This document shows positions 27,140 through 35,671 of a stretch of 64,000 nt of DNA, piece after piece; the first letter of the stretch is position 1, and every line of letters starts with the position of its first letter. The notes beneath the pieces are model-generated. The model did no database searches. It was not told the origin of the DNA and saw nothing but the letters and a program-made list of their open reading frames with translations. The DNA is from JBAOHV01 sp963714875. Its GTDB lineage: Bacteria > Actinomycetota > Acidimicrobiia > Acidimicrobiales > Microtrichaceae. The translations under genes were made by a program, and so were the position numbers. The stretch covers positions 1,364,001 to 1,428,000 of the forward strand of contig CAVQQI010000011.1 in the NCBI GenBank assembly GCA_963714875.1, given 5' to 3'.

Positions 27140-28879
27140 GTGACCACCGACCTCGTGGCGGCGGCTCGCCGCTGGCGTGACGCCGATCCCGATGCCGACA
27201 CCCGCGCCGAGGTGACCGGGCTCCTCGCCCGCGGCGACACCGAGCGGCTCGATGAGCTGTTCGGCGCAGAGCTCGAGTTCGGCACCGCCGGGCTGCGGGG
27301 CCCGATGGGCCCAGGGCCCGCCCGGATGAACCGCATCGTGGTGCGTCGTGCCGCCGCAGCGCTCGCGGGCCACCTCCTCGCTGCCCATCCCCTCGAGGAA
27401 CGAACCGACGGGGTCGCGCCCGGCGAGCAGCGCCGACCCTCGGTCGTCGTCGGCCACGACGCCCGCCACCTCTCGGAGCGTTTCGCACTCGACGTCATCG
27501 AGGTGATGTCCGCCGAGGGCATCGACGTCGAGCACTTCGACGAACCCGTTCCCACCCCGCTGCTGGCAACTGCGGTGCTCCTGCGCCACGCCACCGCGGG
27601 GGTGATGGTGACCGCGAGCCACAACCCCGCTGCCGACAACGGCATGAAGATCTACGCCGCCGACGGCGCACAGATCGTGGCGCCGACGGACCGGCAGATC
27701 GCCGCTCGCCTGCGCGACCTGCCGCTCGTCGTACCCGCTCGGCCGCCCGCGGCCGGGCACGCCACCGGCCTCGCCGACGCCGGTTCTGTCCGGTCACTCG
27801 GCGGCCCGGGCTGCGGTGGCGAGGTCGTGGAGCACTACCTCGCCCGGGCCGCCGCCATGGTGGGCGACACGCTGCCCCAGCCCCTGCGGGTCGCCCACAC
27901 CTCGTTGCACGGCGTGGGTGACGCACTGCTGGAACTCGCCCTCGACGGACTGGGCGGTCTCACCGCCGCTGCCGTGGCGTCACAACGCGAGCCCGACCCC
28001 GACTTCCCCACCGTGGTCAGCCCGAACCCCGAGGACCCCGCGACGCTGGACCGTCTGCTCGCGCTGGCGGCACAGACCGATGCCGACGTCGCACTGGCAC
28101 TCGATCCTGATGCCGACCGGCTCGCGGTCGCGCTTCCCCGGCGACTCCCCGGCGGTGGCCCGCCGCGCTGGACCGTCCTGACCGGCGACGAGGTCGGTGC
28201 GCTGCTGACGGAGCACCTGTTGAGCACCACCGATGGCCCCGATCGACTGGTCGCCTCCACGGTGGTCTCATCACGACTCGTCGCGGCCATGTGCGCAGCC
28301 GCGGGTGCGCACCATGTCGAGACGCTCACGGGTTTCAAGTGGCTGTGCCGGCCGGGCCTGGACCACCCCGAGTGGCACCAGCTGCTGCTGTACGAGGAGG
28401 CACTCGGCTACGCGGTCGGCCGCGACGCACGGGACAAGGACGGCATCACCGCGGCCCTGACCGTGCTCGCCGCGGTGTCACGTTGGCTCGACGAGGGCCG
28501 CACCCCCTGGGACGTGCTGGATGCGGTCGCGATCCGCCACGGCGCCCACGTGACCCGCAACGGGTCGCTGCGGGACGACTCGGGCGGCGACCTGGCGCAA
28601 CGGATCGCCGAGTTGGGGCGCAGACCGCCCGCCGAGCTGGGCGGCATCGACGTCGTGCACGTGGATGCACCCGCGTCCGACGTGGTGCGCTGGGAGTTGT
28701 CGGACCACACCCGGGTCGTGGTGCGGCCGTCGGGCACCGAACCGAAGGTGAAGTACTACGTCGAGGCGATCGAGCCCGTCGTCGGCAGCGGCAGCTCCGC
28801 TCGACACGCAGCCGGCGAACGGGCGGACCGCGTGGTGGCCGACCTGACCGGCCGGCTCACCCACCCCGTCGCCGGCTGA
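27140..28879 (+). CDS. pmmB: Alpha-D-phosphohexomutase family protein (PmmB-like; probable phosphopentomutase role)
   Basis: A 579-residue four-domain phosphosugar mutase. The catalytic phosphoserine loop is GVMVTASHNPAADNGMK (near residue 165). The metal loop is LALDPDADRLAVAL (near 320), the sugar-binding loop is LLYEEALGYAV, and the phosphate-binding loop is VVVRPSGTEPKVKYYV (near 530). The N-terminal EFGTAGLRGPMGPGPARMN is typical of the long PGM/PMM subgroup. Sequence alone does not separate phosphogluco-, phosphomanno- and phosphopentomutases. Its place between PNP and DeoC suggests conversion of (deoxy)ribose 1-phosphate to the 5-phosphate. Mycobacteria also pair deoD with pmmB. Confidence 0.88.
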   Translation: MTTDLVAAARRWRDADPDADTRAEVTGLLARGDTERLDELFGAELEFGTAGLRGPMGPGPARMNRIVVRRAAAALAGHLLAAHPLEERTDGVAPGEQRRPSVVVGHDARHLSERFALDVIEVMSAEGIDVEHFDEPVPTPLLATAVLLRHATAGVMVTASHNPAADNGMKIYAADGAQIVAPTDRQIAARLRDLPLVVPARPPAAGHATGLADAGSVRSLGGPGCGGEVVEHYLARAAAMVGDTLPQPLRVAHTSLHGVGDALLELALDGLGGLTAAAVASQREPDPDFPTVVSPNPEDPATLDRLLALAAQTDADVALALDPDADRLAVALPRRLPGGGPPRWTVLTGDEVGALLTEHLLSTTDGPDRLVASTVVSSRLVAAMCAAAGAHHVETLTGFKWLCRPGLDHPEWHQLLLYEEALGYAVGRDARDKDGITAALTVLAAVSRWLDEGRTPWDVLDAVAIRHGAHVTRNGSLRDDSGGDLAQRIAELGRRPPAELGGIDVVHVDAPASDVVRWELSDHTRVVVRPSGTEPKVKYYVEAIEPVVGSGSSARHAAGERADRVVADLTGRLTHPVAG

Positions 28880-28903
28880 CCCGGACCGGCGCGCCGGCTC
28901 GGC

Positions 28904-28941
28904 CTGGTTCGGCCAGCTCAGCCTGGTTCGGCCAGCTCAGC
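28904..28941. repeat. Tandem repeat, 2 x 19 bp, across the deoC stop codon
   Basis: The unit CTGGTTCGGCCAGCTCAGC occurs twice, head to tail, at 28904-28922 and 28923-28941. Because 19 is not a multiple of 3, the duplication changes the frame. The deoC TGA stop lies inside the repeated block. Confidence 0.9.
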
Positions 28942-29598
28942 CAGGATCGCTGCGGTGCCCGACAGCCCCAACCGGTCCGCACCGGCGCGCAGCATGGCCG
29001 CGCAGTCGGCCAGGGTGCGCACGCCACCCGATGCCTTGATCGAGCAGCGCTGTCCGACGGCGTCGCGAATGACCCCGACATCGTCGACGGTCGCCCCGCC
29101 GGCGGGGTGGTACCCCGTGGAGGTCTTCACGAAGTCCGCGCCGCCGTCGATCGCGGCGAGGCACACGTCGCGCAGCACCGGCGGCGACCACAGCGCTGAC
29201 TCGACGATGACCTTCAGCACCACGTCGGGTGCCGCCTCGCGCACCGCTGCCACCTCATGGGCGACGTGTGCCAGGTCACCCTCGGCGATCGGGCCGAGTC
29301 CGACCACCATGTCGATCTCGGTCGCTCCATGGGCGACCGCGGATGCCGCCTCGATCGCCTTGACCGCAGCGATGGACCCCCCGTGGGGGAACCCGACGAC
29401 CGCACAGACCACCAGGCGGTCGCCACACATCTGGTGCACGAACGCCACGTGGTCGGGTTGCACGCACAGCGACGCGCAACCCGCCTCGATGGCGAGGATC
29501 GCTCCCTGCTCGATGTCGTTCCGGGTGGCCTCGGGACGCAGGACCGTGTGGTCGATCCGGGCGGCGAGATCGGCGGCAGAGGTCGGTGTCTCGATCAC
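28918..29598 (-). CDS. deoC: Deoxyribose-phosphate aldolase
   Basis: A 226-residue class I aldolase that cleaves 2-deoxyribose 5-phosphate to glyceraldehyde 3-phosphate and acetaldehyde. Motifs: IDHTVLRPEATRNDIE, VVGFPHGGSIAAVKAIEA, EIDMVVGLGPI, VLKVIVESALWS (proton-relay Lys), GADFVKTSTGYHPAGGAT (Schiff-base Lys) and IKASGGVRT. GTG at 29598 is chosen because TACCGT lies exactly 6 nt upstream; a longer reading from 29658 adds 20 unconserved residues. The C-terminus ends early inside a 19-bp tandem duplication. Confidence 0.93.
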   Translation of the reverse strand: MIETPTSAADLAARIDHTVLRPEATRNDIEQGAILAIEAGCASLCVQPDHVAFVHQMCGDRLVVCAVVGFPHGGSIAAVKAIEAASAVAHGATEIDMVVGLGPIAEGDLAHVAHEVAAVREAAPDVVLKVIVESALWSPPVLRDVCLAAIDGGADFVKTSTGYHPAGGATVDDVGVIRDAVGQRCSIKASGGVRTLADCAAMLRAGADRLGLSGTAAILAELAEPG

Positions 29599-29604
29599 CG
29601 GAGC

Positions 29605-29610
29605 ACGGTA
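29605..29610 (-). promoter_or_regulatory. -10 box TACCGT of deoC (leaderless)
   Basis: TACCGT, 6 nt, GTG on the minus strand. Confidence 0.5.
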
Positions 29611-29697
29611 CCGGGCTCGCGTGCCACCATGGGTCGTGTTGGAGTCTGGGGCGAGCATGGTTCAACAATCTGCGTCGGCGCGGGGCGTGGTGGCGCC

Positions 29698-31038
29698 ATG
29701 AGCGAAGCGGTCGACGCACCCACGACCAGCGGGTCCTCGTCCCGTCCCCAGCGCAGCATCTATCTCGATGCCCTGCGGGCCGTCGCGCTGTGTCGGGTGG
29801 TCATCTACCACGCGGTGTCGCTCGAATGGGTCACGCTCTTCACCGCCATGCCGCTGATGTTCTTCATCGCCGGCTCGCTCTACGCCGCGTCGCTCGAGCG
29901 TCGCCCCGGACGCCAGGTCATCCGGGACCGCTATCGACGGATCCTTCTGCCGTACTGGGTGTACATCGTGGCGATGGTCGTGCTGTGGGGCGCGCTGGGG
30001 ACCCTCGGTGAGCTCGAGGCGTGGAACTGGATCGGCCTGTTGTTCCCCGTGCTGTCGCTGAACGGGCCGCAGGGCCCCGGCGTCGGGACCGACCTGGAGC
30101 TGACCTGGATCGCCCTGTGGTACCTGCAGTTCCACCTGATCCTGTCCCTGATCGGCCCGTGGTTGCGACGGGTGCAGCAGCGACGCACCCGTGTCATGTG
30201 GGCCACCCTCGCGACGCTGTTCGTGCTGGGACTGCTCGGCGGCGCCGGCGTCGTCGTGGTGATCTTCTACGTGTCGTGCTGGATCCTCGGCTACCACCAG
30301 CACGACGGGAATCTGGAACCACTGGTGCAGCGTCACTGGAAGTGGTGGTGCGCCGCGACCGGACCGGTCGGGATCGTGCTGTTCCTGGCCTTCCAGGGCT
30401 CCGCAGAATGGTCGGGTGTCGCGTTGCGCCTGGCGGCAACCGGTGCCGCGCTCCTCGGGGTGTTCTGGCTGACCCTCGCACTGGGGCTCCGCCCGACCCT
30501 CGAACCGATGCTGCGCGGCTGGCGCACCCGATCGGTGGTGCACTGGTTCTCGCAGCGATCACTGAGCATCTACATGTGGCACATGGTCGCGATCTACGCG
30601 GCGCTCAGCCTGCAGCTGCCGGGCACCTCATCGGTGCTGGGTGTCCTGGCGTGGTGCATCGTGCTGACCACGTCGGTGATCCCGGTGGTGGGGTGGGCCG
30701 AGGACGTCGCCGCTCGGCGACCGATGACCCTCTGGCCCACTTCCGGCCAGGACCTCGCCGCGGAGCTGAATCCACTCGCAGCAGGACTCGCCCGGCTGCA
30801 GCGCCGCGGTGTCGACCGCGGCGGGATCAGCCCAGCAGTTCAGCTGCCAGCACCGCCAGGTCCGCCTGGGGGCGGGCACCGACGTGTGAGATCGCCTCCG
30901 CAGCTGCCAGTGACCCGAGCGCGCCACAGGTGGCCAGATCCATCCCACGGCTGTGCCCGAACAGGAACCCGGCGGCGTAGAGGTCACCAGCGCCGGTGGT
31001 GTCGACGAGTTCATCGACCGGATGCGCCGCGACGGTGA
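29698..31038 (+). CDS. Acyltransferase family 3 membrane protein
   Basis: About 446 residues as read. It starts RSIYLDALRAVALCRVVIYHAVSLEW (residues 15-40), the acyltransferase-3 N-terminal helix with the catalytic-type His. About ten helices follow, including PLMFFIAGSLYAASL and VVVVIFYVSCWILGYHQ, then SLSIYMWHMVAIYAALSL near the end. Family enzymes acylate extracytoplasmic sugars or lipids. Odd: the last 70 codons are Arg/Pro-rich and run 212 bp antisense into the kinase gene. A +1 frameshift before 30766 would end the protein at a TGA at 30767-30769. The true C-terminus is therefore uncertain. Confidence 0.8.
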   Translation: MSEAVDAPTTSGSSSRPQRSIYLDALRAVALCRVVIYHAVSLEWVTLFTAMPLMFFIAGSLYAASLERRPGRQVIRDRYRRILLPYWVYIVAMVVLWGALGTLGELEAWNWIGLLFPVLSLNGPQGPGVGTDLELTWIALWYLQFHLILSLIGPWLRRVQQRRTRVMWATLATLFVLGLLGGAGVVVVIFYVSCWILGYHQHDGNLEPLVQRHWKWWCAATGPVGIVLFLAFQGSAEWSGVALRLAATGAALLGVFWLTLALGLRPTLEPMLRGWRTRSVVHWFSQRSLSIYMWHMVAIYAALSLQLPGTSSVLGVLAWCIVLTTSVIPVVGWAEDVAARRPMTLWPTSGQDLAAELNPLAAGLARLQRRGVDRGGISPAVQLPAPPGPPGGGHRRVRSPPQLPVTRARHRWPDPSHGCARTGTRRRRGHQRRWCRRVHRPDAPRR

Positions 31039-31834
31039 TGGTCTCGTCCGCGGTGACGATCACCGAGCCGTGCTCGGACCGGGTCAGCGCAGCCACTGCG
31101 CCGTGTCCGCGCACCCGCTCCGCCGCCTCATCGAAGGACTCGGTCTCGTACAGCGACAGGATCTCGTCCTCGTTGGCGAACAACAGGTCGACGTGGTGCT
31201 CGACCATGTCCAGGAAGGCCGCCCGGTGGCGGTCGACGCAGAAGCCGTCCGACAGCGTCATGGCGACGACACGGCCGGCGTCGTTCGCATGGGTCGCAGC
31301 GACCCGGAAGGCCTCCTGCGCCTCGGGCGGATCGAACAGGTAGCCCTCGAGGTACAGCACCTTGGCGTTGCGGATCGCGGCGGCATCGACATCGCCGGGA
31401 GCGAGGTGCACCGACGCCCCGAGGTAGGTGTTCATGGTGCGCTGCGCGTCGGGGGTCACCACGATCAGGCAGCACCCCGTCGACGGGCCCGACGTCGCCG
31501 CGCCGATCTCGTAGCGCACGCCGGTGGCACGGATGTCGTGGGCGAACACGGCGCCCAGCTGGTCGTTGCGCACCTTCCCCACGTACTGCGCGGTGCCCCC
31601 CAGCGCCGCCACCCCGACGATGGTGTTGGCGGCGGACCCGCCGGAGATCTCGATGCCGGCGCCCATCTGGCGGTAGATCTCGGTGGCGCGGGCCTCGTCG
31701 ATCAGGGTCATCGCGCCCTTGGGCACGTCGAGGGAACGGACGAAGTCGTCGCCCTCGTGGCTGATGACGTCGACGAGGGCGTTGCCGAGGCCGATCACGT
31801 CGATCTCGGCCGGTGCGGTGCTGGAGTCGTTCAC
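30827..31834 (-). CDS. PfkB-family carbohydrate/nucleoside kinase (adenosine kinase-like)
   Basis: A 335-residue ribokinase-fold enzyme. The start IDVIGLGNALVDVISH, ISGGSAANTIVGVAALGG (substrate-binding GG), VGKVRNDQLGAVFAHDI, TGCCLIVVTPDAQRTMNTYL, LFANEDEILSLYETE and the PfkB signature 2, VDTTGAGDLYAAGFLFGHSR with the catalytic Asp, are all present. The NALVD start and the MNTYLGAS motif are those of adenosine/sugar kinases, so ATP-dependent phosphorylation of adenosine or a related nucleoside or sugar is likely. GTG at 31834 lies 8 nt after a TAGGTT box. Confidence 0.88.
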   Translation of the reverse strand: MNDSSTAPAEIDVIGLGNALVDVISHEGDDFVRSLDVPKGAMTLIDEARATEIYRQMGAGIEISGGSAANTIVGVAALGGTAQYVGKVRNDQLGAVFAHDIRATGVRYEIGAATSGPSTGCCLIVVTPDAQRTMNTYLGASVHLAPGDVDAAAIRNAKVLYLEGYLFDPPEAQEAFRVAATHANDAGRVVAMTLSDGFCVDRHRAAFLDMVEHHVDLLFANEDEILSLYETESFDEAAERVRGHGAVAALTRSEHGSVIVTADETITVAAHPVDELVDTTGAGDLYAAGFLFGHSRGMDLATCGALGSLAAAEAISHVGARPQADLAVLAAELLG

Positions 31835-31842
31835 GATCGGCC

Positions 31843-31848
31843 AACCTA
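31843..31848 (-). promoter_or_regulatory. -10 box TAGGTT of the PfkB kinase gene
   Basis: TAGGTT, 8 nt, GTG on the minus strand. It is separated by 29 bp from the divergent -10 of the DUF4436 gene. Confidence 0.4.
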
Positions 31849-31877
31849 GGGACACCGGCGGCTCCGGTGCACACCCG

Positions 31878-31883
31878 TAAGGT
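31878..31883 (+). promoter_or_regulatory. -10 box TAAGGT of the DUF4436 gene (leaderless)
   Basis: TAAGGT, 6 nt, ATG at 31890 on the plus strand. Confidence 0.5.
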
Positions 31884-31889
31884 GGCCCC

Positions 31890-32975
31890 ATGGCCGAGTC
31901 GAACCACCCGGACGAGCCGAACGGACCGGTGACCGACAGCTCCCTGGCCCTCGGTGACCACCCCGACACCCGCGACGACGAGGTGGCGGGCCAGCCCCGC
32001 AGCGGGAGCCAGCTCGAGGAGTTCATGATCCGGCCGTGGCCCCAGCAACGGGCCCGACGCACCCGCTGGATCGCGCTCGTGCTCCTGGTGCTGGCGCCGG
32101 TGAGCGCAACCGCATTGACCTTCTGGAACGTCGCAGCGGAGGACACCACGACGGTGATCGAGCCGCAGGGAAAGATCGACGACGCGGTGCTCCTGGTCGA
32201 GGCGACCGCGGTGGGACTCGACCTGCAGCTCAAGGAGATGTCGTTCCGACTGGTGTTCCGCCCCTCGGGCGACATCGTGCGGGGCAACGAGCTGACCTCG
32301 GACGTGACCGTTTTCGTCAGTGACATCTCCGGATCGGGGATACGGGAGTTCCCGGCCGGATCCGCCATGGAACCGACCACCGTCGTGGTCGACCTCGCCG
32401 GCTCGCAGCTCCGCTACCCGTTCGACACCTACCAGGCCGATCTGGGTATCGGAGCAGCCGCCAGCACCGGCTCCGGACAGGATCCCGACCCCCTGACGCT
32501 GGATCTGGAGGTGGGCGTTGCGCTGGACCAGTTCGACGTGGTCGCGGCCGACCGCCGCCAGGACAACGCCGTGTCGGTGGAGCTCGAGTTGCAGCGTCGG
32601 ACCGCGGTGATCATCTGGGTGCTCTTCTTCATGTTCCTGGTGTGGTCCATCGCCCTGGGCGGCGCAGCGGTGGCGTGGTTCATCGTGGTGTTCGCGAAGG
32701 ATCCCCCGTTCTGGGTCTTCGCGTTCTTCGCCTCGATCCTCTTCGCGCTGCCGACGCTGCGCGCCGGCCTGCCCGGCTCGCCGCCCTACGGGTCACTCGT
32801 GGACTGGGCAGCGTTCTACTGGGGCATCGCCATCCTGGCGGGCGCGCTGGTCGCGCTGCTCGCGGTGTGGAACATCGAGGCACGGGTGAAGGTGCGCGAA
32901 CAGCGCGAAGCCGCGCCGCCGGAGCGCCGACGCCACACCGACACCCACGCCCCGACCCGTGTCAACGATCAGTGA
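31890..32975 (+). CDS. DUF4436 family membrane protein
   Basis: A 361-residue protein. An acidic cytoplasmic tail (1-55) precedes one helix (WIALVLLVLAPVSATALTFW). A beta-rich extracytoplasmic domain (about 80-235, containing LRYPFDTYQADLGIG) follows, then three to four C-terminal helices (IIWVLFFMFLVWSIALGGAA, PPFWVFAFFASILFALPTLR). The segment LPGSPPYGSLVDWAAFYWG is the DUF4436 hallmark. Function unknown; the family is common in actinobacteria. Its last 14 bp overlap the end of the convergent rsmI gene. Confidence 0.85.
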   Translation: MAESNHPDEPNGPVTDSSLALGDHPDTRDDEVAGQPRSGSQLEEFMIRPWPQQRARRTRWIALVLLVLAPVSATALTFWNVAAEDTTTVIEPQGKIDDAVLLVEATAVGLDLQLKEMSFRLVFRPSGDIVRGNELTSDVTVFVSDISGSGIREFPAGSAMEPTTVVVDLAGSQLRYPFDTYQADLGIGAAASTGSGQDPDPLTLDLEVGVALDQFDVVAADRRQDNAVSVELELQRRTAVIIWVLFFMFLVWSIALGGAAVAWFIVVFAKDPPFWVFAFFASILFALPTLRAGLPGSPPYGSLVDWAAFYWGIAILAGALVALLAVWNIEARVKVREQREAAPPERRRHTDTHAPTRVNDQ

Positions 32976-33781
32976 GCAGCCGCTTCACCCGGTTCGGCGC
33001 CACGCCGAACTGTTCGGCGATCGCAGCAGCGGCGTCGCGTCGGCTCGCACCCCCGGCCAGCGCGGCATCGAGCGCGGCGAGGAGATCGGCATCATCGGCC
33101 CCCTCCGGGGCCGACGCACCGTCGACCACGACGACGTACTCGCCACGGGGCGCCTGCACCTCGCAGTGGTCGAGCGCTTCGCGGCAACGTGCCTGCCCAG
33201 GTCTGCTCGTGCAGCTTGGTCAGTTCTCGACACAGCGCCACCCGTCGCTCCGGCCCCAACACCTCGCACAGATCGACGAGCGTGCGCACCAATCGATGGG
33301 GTGCCTCGTAGAGCACCACGGTGCGTTGCTCGCCCACCAGCTCGGCGAGACGCCGTGTGCGCGGTTGGCCCTTGCGGGGCAGGAACCCCTCGAAGCAGAA
33401 GCGGCCGGACTCGGTCAACAGCCCACTGCCGACCAGGCCGACCGCGGCGGCGAAGGGGCCGGGCACGACCTCGACGCGCAGGCCGGCATCCAGGGCCATC
33501 GCCACCAACCGAGCGCCGGGGTCCGACAGTCCTGGCATCCCGGCGTCGCTCGCGACCGCGACCAGGGCGCCGCCACGCACCTGTTCGAGCAGCGAGGGCG
33601 CAACGCCGACCTCGGTGTGCTCGTCGAGGCGGACCAGCTTGGGGGCACGAACCCCCAGATGGCTGAGCAGACGACCGGTACGACGGGTGTCCTCGCACGC
33701 CACCACGGCCGCGGCGCCGAGCGCTGCGGCTGCACGGGGGGACAGGTCGTCCAGGTTGCCGATCGGTGTGCCGACCAGCAC
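32962..33781 (-). CDS. rsmI: 16S rRNA (cytidine-1402-2'-O)-methyltransferase, with a +1 frameshift near 33183
   Basis: A tetrapyrrole-methylase-fold enzyme that methylates C1402 of 16S rRNA. It begins LVGTPIGNLDDLSPRA, then VVACEDTRRTGRLLSHLG, AVASDAGMPGLSDPGARLV, PGPFAAAVGLVGSGL, CFEGFLPRK and LYEAPHRLVRTL. After ELTKLHEQTWAGTL the frame breaks. Removing one G/C at 33183-33184 gives REALDHCEVQAPRGEYVVVV and the rest of the normal C-terminus (to TDR). Corrected length is about 272 residues, the usual size. An in-frame TGA lies just upstream of the only plausible start, GTG at 33781. Sequencing error is the likely cause of the break. Confidence 0.88.
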
Positions 33782-33844
33782 CAGGCGGCCCGTGCCGACC
33801 GATCCGGCGTCGGTCGACCCGGCCTCCGGACCCGGCGCCGGCGC

Positions 33845-34210
33845 TCACGTTCGGACCTCGAGGACGTCACCGACGTCGACGCCCCACGAGGCGAACGACC
33901 GCTCGGGCGCCTCGATCACCTGGCGGGCGGCCCAGCAGATGCGTCCGGGATGCCACGGGGCCATGGTGACGAGCCGGAGCACGAGACCGTCCCCGTCGCA
34001 GAAGGCGACGTCGATGCCGAAGCGCATGCCCATGGTGTGCACCGATCGCACCGGCAGCACGAGGACGCCGTCGATCTGGTCGCGACCGAGCAGCCCTCGG
34101 CGACGTTCGGCTCGCGTGCGGGCGATCTCGGCGCTCGCGAGCACCGTGGCGCGGTGGACCAGCCAGCCGTCGGTGCGCAGCTCCCCGGATCGGCCCGCCG
34201 CCACCTGCAC
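33845..34210 (-). CDS. DUF192 (UPF0127) family protein
   Basis: A 121-residue protein with the DUF192 pattern: ERRRGLLGRDQIDGVLVLP, SVHTMGMRFGIDVAFCDGDG (the conserved xxHTxGMxFxIDVxFxD), and RICWAARQVIEAPERSFASWGVDVGD. Many family members are exported, but this one shows no signal peptide. Function unknown. It lies between ychF and rsmI on the same strand, 12 bp from ychF. Confidence 0.9.
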   Translation of the reverse strand: MQVAAGRSGELRTDGWLVHRATVLASAEIARTRAERRRGLLGRDQIDGVLVLPVRSVHTMGMRFGIDVAFCDGDGLVLRLVTMAPWHPGRICWAARQVIEAPERSFASWGVDVGDVLEVRT

Positions 34211-34222
34211 GTGTCCAGTCGC

Positions 34223-35305
34223 TCAGACGTTGAAGCGGAACTCGACGACGTCGCCGTCGGCGACCTCGTAGTCCTTGCCCTCGACACGGAGCTTGCCGAC
34301 GTCCCGGGCCTTGGACCACGAGCCGATCTCCAACAACTCGTCGGCCTGGATGGCCTCGACGCGGATGAAGCCGCGCTCGAAGTCGGTGTGGATCACTCCC
34401 GCGGCCTGCGGAGCTCTGGAGCCGGCGCGGAAGGTCCATGCCCGGCTCTCCTTCTCGCCGGTGGTCAGGAACGTGCGCAGGCCGAGCATCCGGTAGGCGG
34501 TGCGCAGGAAGTTGGGCAGCGCTCCCTCTCCCAATCCGAGCGCGTCGAGCATCTCGGCGCGGGAGTCCTCGTCGAGCATCGCTGCTTCGGCCTCGAGCTG
34601 GATGCACAACCCCATGACCAGGTCCGGATCGACGTCACCGAAGGCCTCTCGGACCGGGGCCAGCACGGGCTCGGGGTCCTGGAGCTGTTCCTCGTCCAGA
34701 TTGACCAACGCCATGGCCGGCTTGTCGGTGAGCAGGAAGTAGCTGCCCAGCTGTGCACGCACCTCTGGAGCAAGGTGCGCCCGGTAGATGGGTGTTCCTG
34801 CCTGGAGCGCCTCCATCGCAGCATCCATGGCGGCCACCTCACCGGCGAGCGACTTGTCGACCCGCGCCGCCTTGCGGCGCTTCTCGGACTGCTTCTCCAG
34901 CGTCTCCAGGTCGGAATAGACGAGCTCGACCTCGAGGGTCGAGAGCTGCTCCACCGGGTCCGACGAGCCGGGTACGTCGATGTCGACGAAGGCCCGCAGG
35001 ACGAAGACGATCGCGTCGACCTCACGGATGTGGGCCAGGAAACGGTTACCCAGCCCCTCGCCCTGCGCCGCGCCCTCGACCAGGCCGGCGATGTCGACGA
35101 ACTGGACACTGGCGGGGATGACCGACTTCGAGCTGCTCATCTCGGCGAGCTTCCCCAGACGATCGTCGGGCACCTTGGCCACCCCGACGTTGGGGTCGAC
35201 CGTCGCGAAGGCATACGGCGCCGCGAGGGCGCCGCCGCCGGCGAGGGCGTTGTAGAGCGAGGACTTGCCCGCATTGGGGAGTCCGACGAATCCGAAGCGT
35301 TCCAA
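34223..35305 (-). CDS. ychF: Ribosome-associated GTPase/ATPase YchF (OLA1 family)
   Basis: A 360-residue Obg-like ATPase. G1 is GFVGLPNAGKSSLYNAL. Others are FATVDPNVGVAKVPDDRL, G3 VQFVDIAGLVEGAAQGEGLG, the coiled-coil insertion around LEKQSEKRRKAARVDKS, and the C-terminal TGS domain (FLTTGEKESRAWTF, TDFERGFIRVEAI, GKLRVEGKDYEVADGDVVEF and FNV). The G4 position is ALVNLDEEQL (NxxE), as in this ATP-preferring family. I chose TTG at 35305 because AGGGA lies 7 nt upstream and the reading LERFGFVGLPNAG fits the family start. Confidence 0.94.
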   Translation of the reverse strand: MERFGFVGLPNAGKSSLYNALAGGGALAAPYAFATVDPNVGVAKVPDDRLGKLAEMSSSKSVIPASVQFVDIAGLVEGAAQGEGLGNRFLAHIREVDAIVFVLRAFVDIDVPGSSDPVEQLSTLEVELVYSDLETLEKQSEKRRKAARVDKSLAGEVAAMDAAMEALQAGTPIYRAHLAPEVRAQLGSYFLLTDKPAMALVNLDEEQLQDPEPVLAPVREAFGDVDPDLVMGLCIQLEAEAAMLDEDSRAEMLDALGLGEGALPNFLRTAYRMLGLRTFLTTGEKESRAWTFRAGSRAPQAAGVIHTDFERGFIRVEAIQADELLEIGSWSKARDVGKLRVEGKDYEVADGDVVEFRFNV

Positions 35306-35671
35306 CTGTGCGTCCCTGTGCTGTCCGGGCCACGGCGGGGGCCGCGGCCGGGGCAACGGTAGTGCGCCGAGCCTCCCCGCTACTCCCCGAGGAACTCGGT
35401 CTCGAACCGAAGGGCCTGCATCTGCACCGCCACCGCCGCTGCTGCCAACACCCGGGCAGGAAGCAGGCTGCTGACCAGGATCGGAGTGGACTGCGTCTGC
35501 GCATCGGCGCCCGCGACCCCGCACCGACCATCAGCGGGGTGCAGGCCGGTGGAGCGCTGTGTCCGGGCGCGACGACGAAGCCCAGGAACGGAGCCGAGCG
35601 CGAGCGAAGGCAAGGGGCGAGAGAGCAGGCTGACGAGGCATCAGCCGATCAGCGCTGCTCGTCGGACCCGA
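35306..35671. other. Intergenic stretch without a supported gene
   Basis: 366 bp between ychF and the DUF222/HNH gene. A 77-codon minus-strand frame (35380-35613) ends in LRFETEFLGE but has no start signal or recognisable domain. The only feature I can name is the possible ychF -10 at 35356-35361. Confidence 0.5.
35356..35361 (-). promoter_or_regulatory. Possible -10 box TACCGT of ychF
   Basis: TACCGT on the minus strand, giving a leader of about 44 nt that contains the AGGGA ribosome-binding site. Confidence 0.35.

Noticed and set aside
35380..35613. 77-codon minus-strand frame between the HNH gene and ychF
   Set aside because: No ribosome-binding site, no -10 at the right distance and no family resemblance; the ending FETEFLGE alone is not enough.
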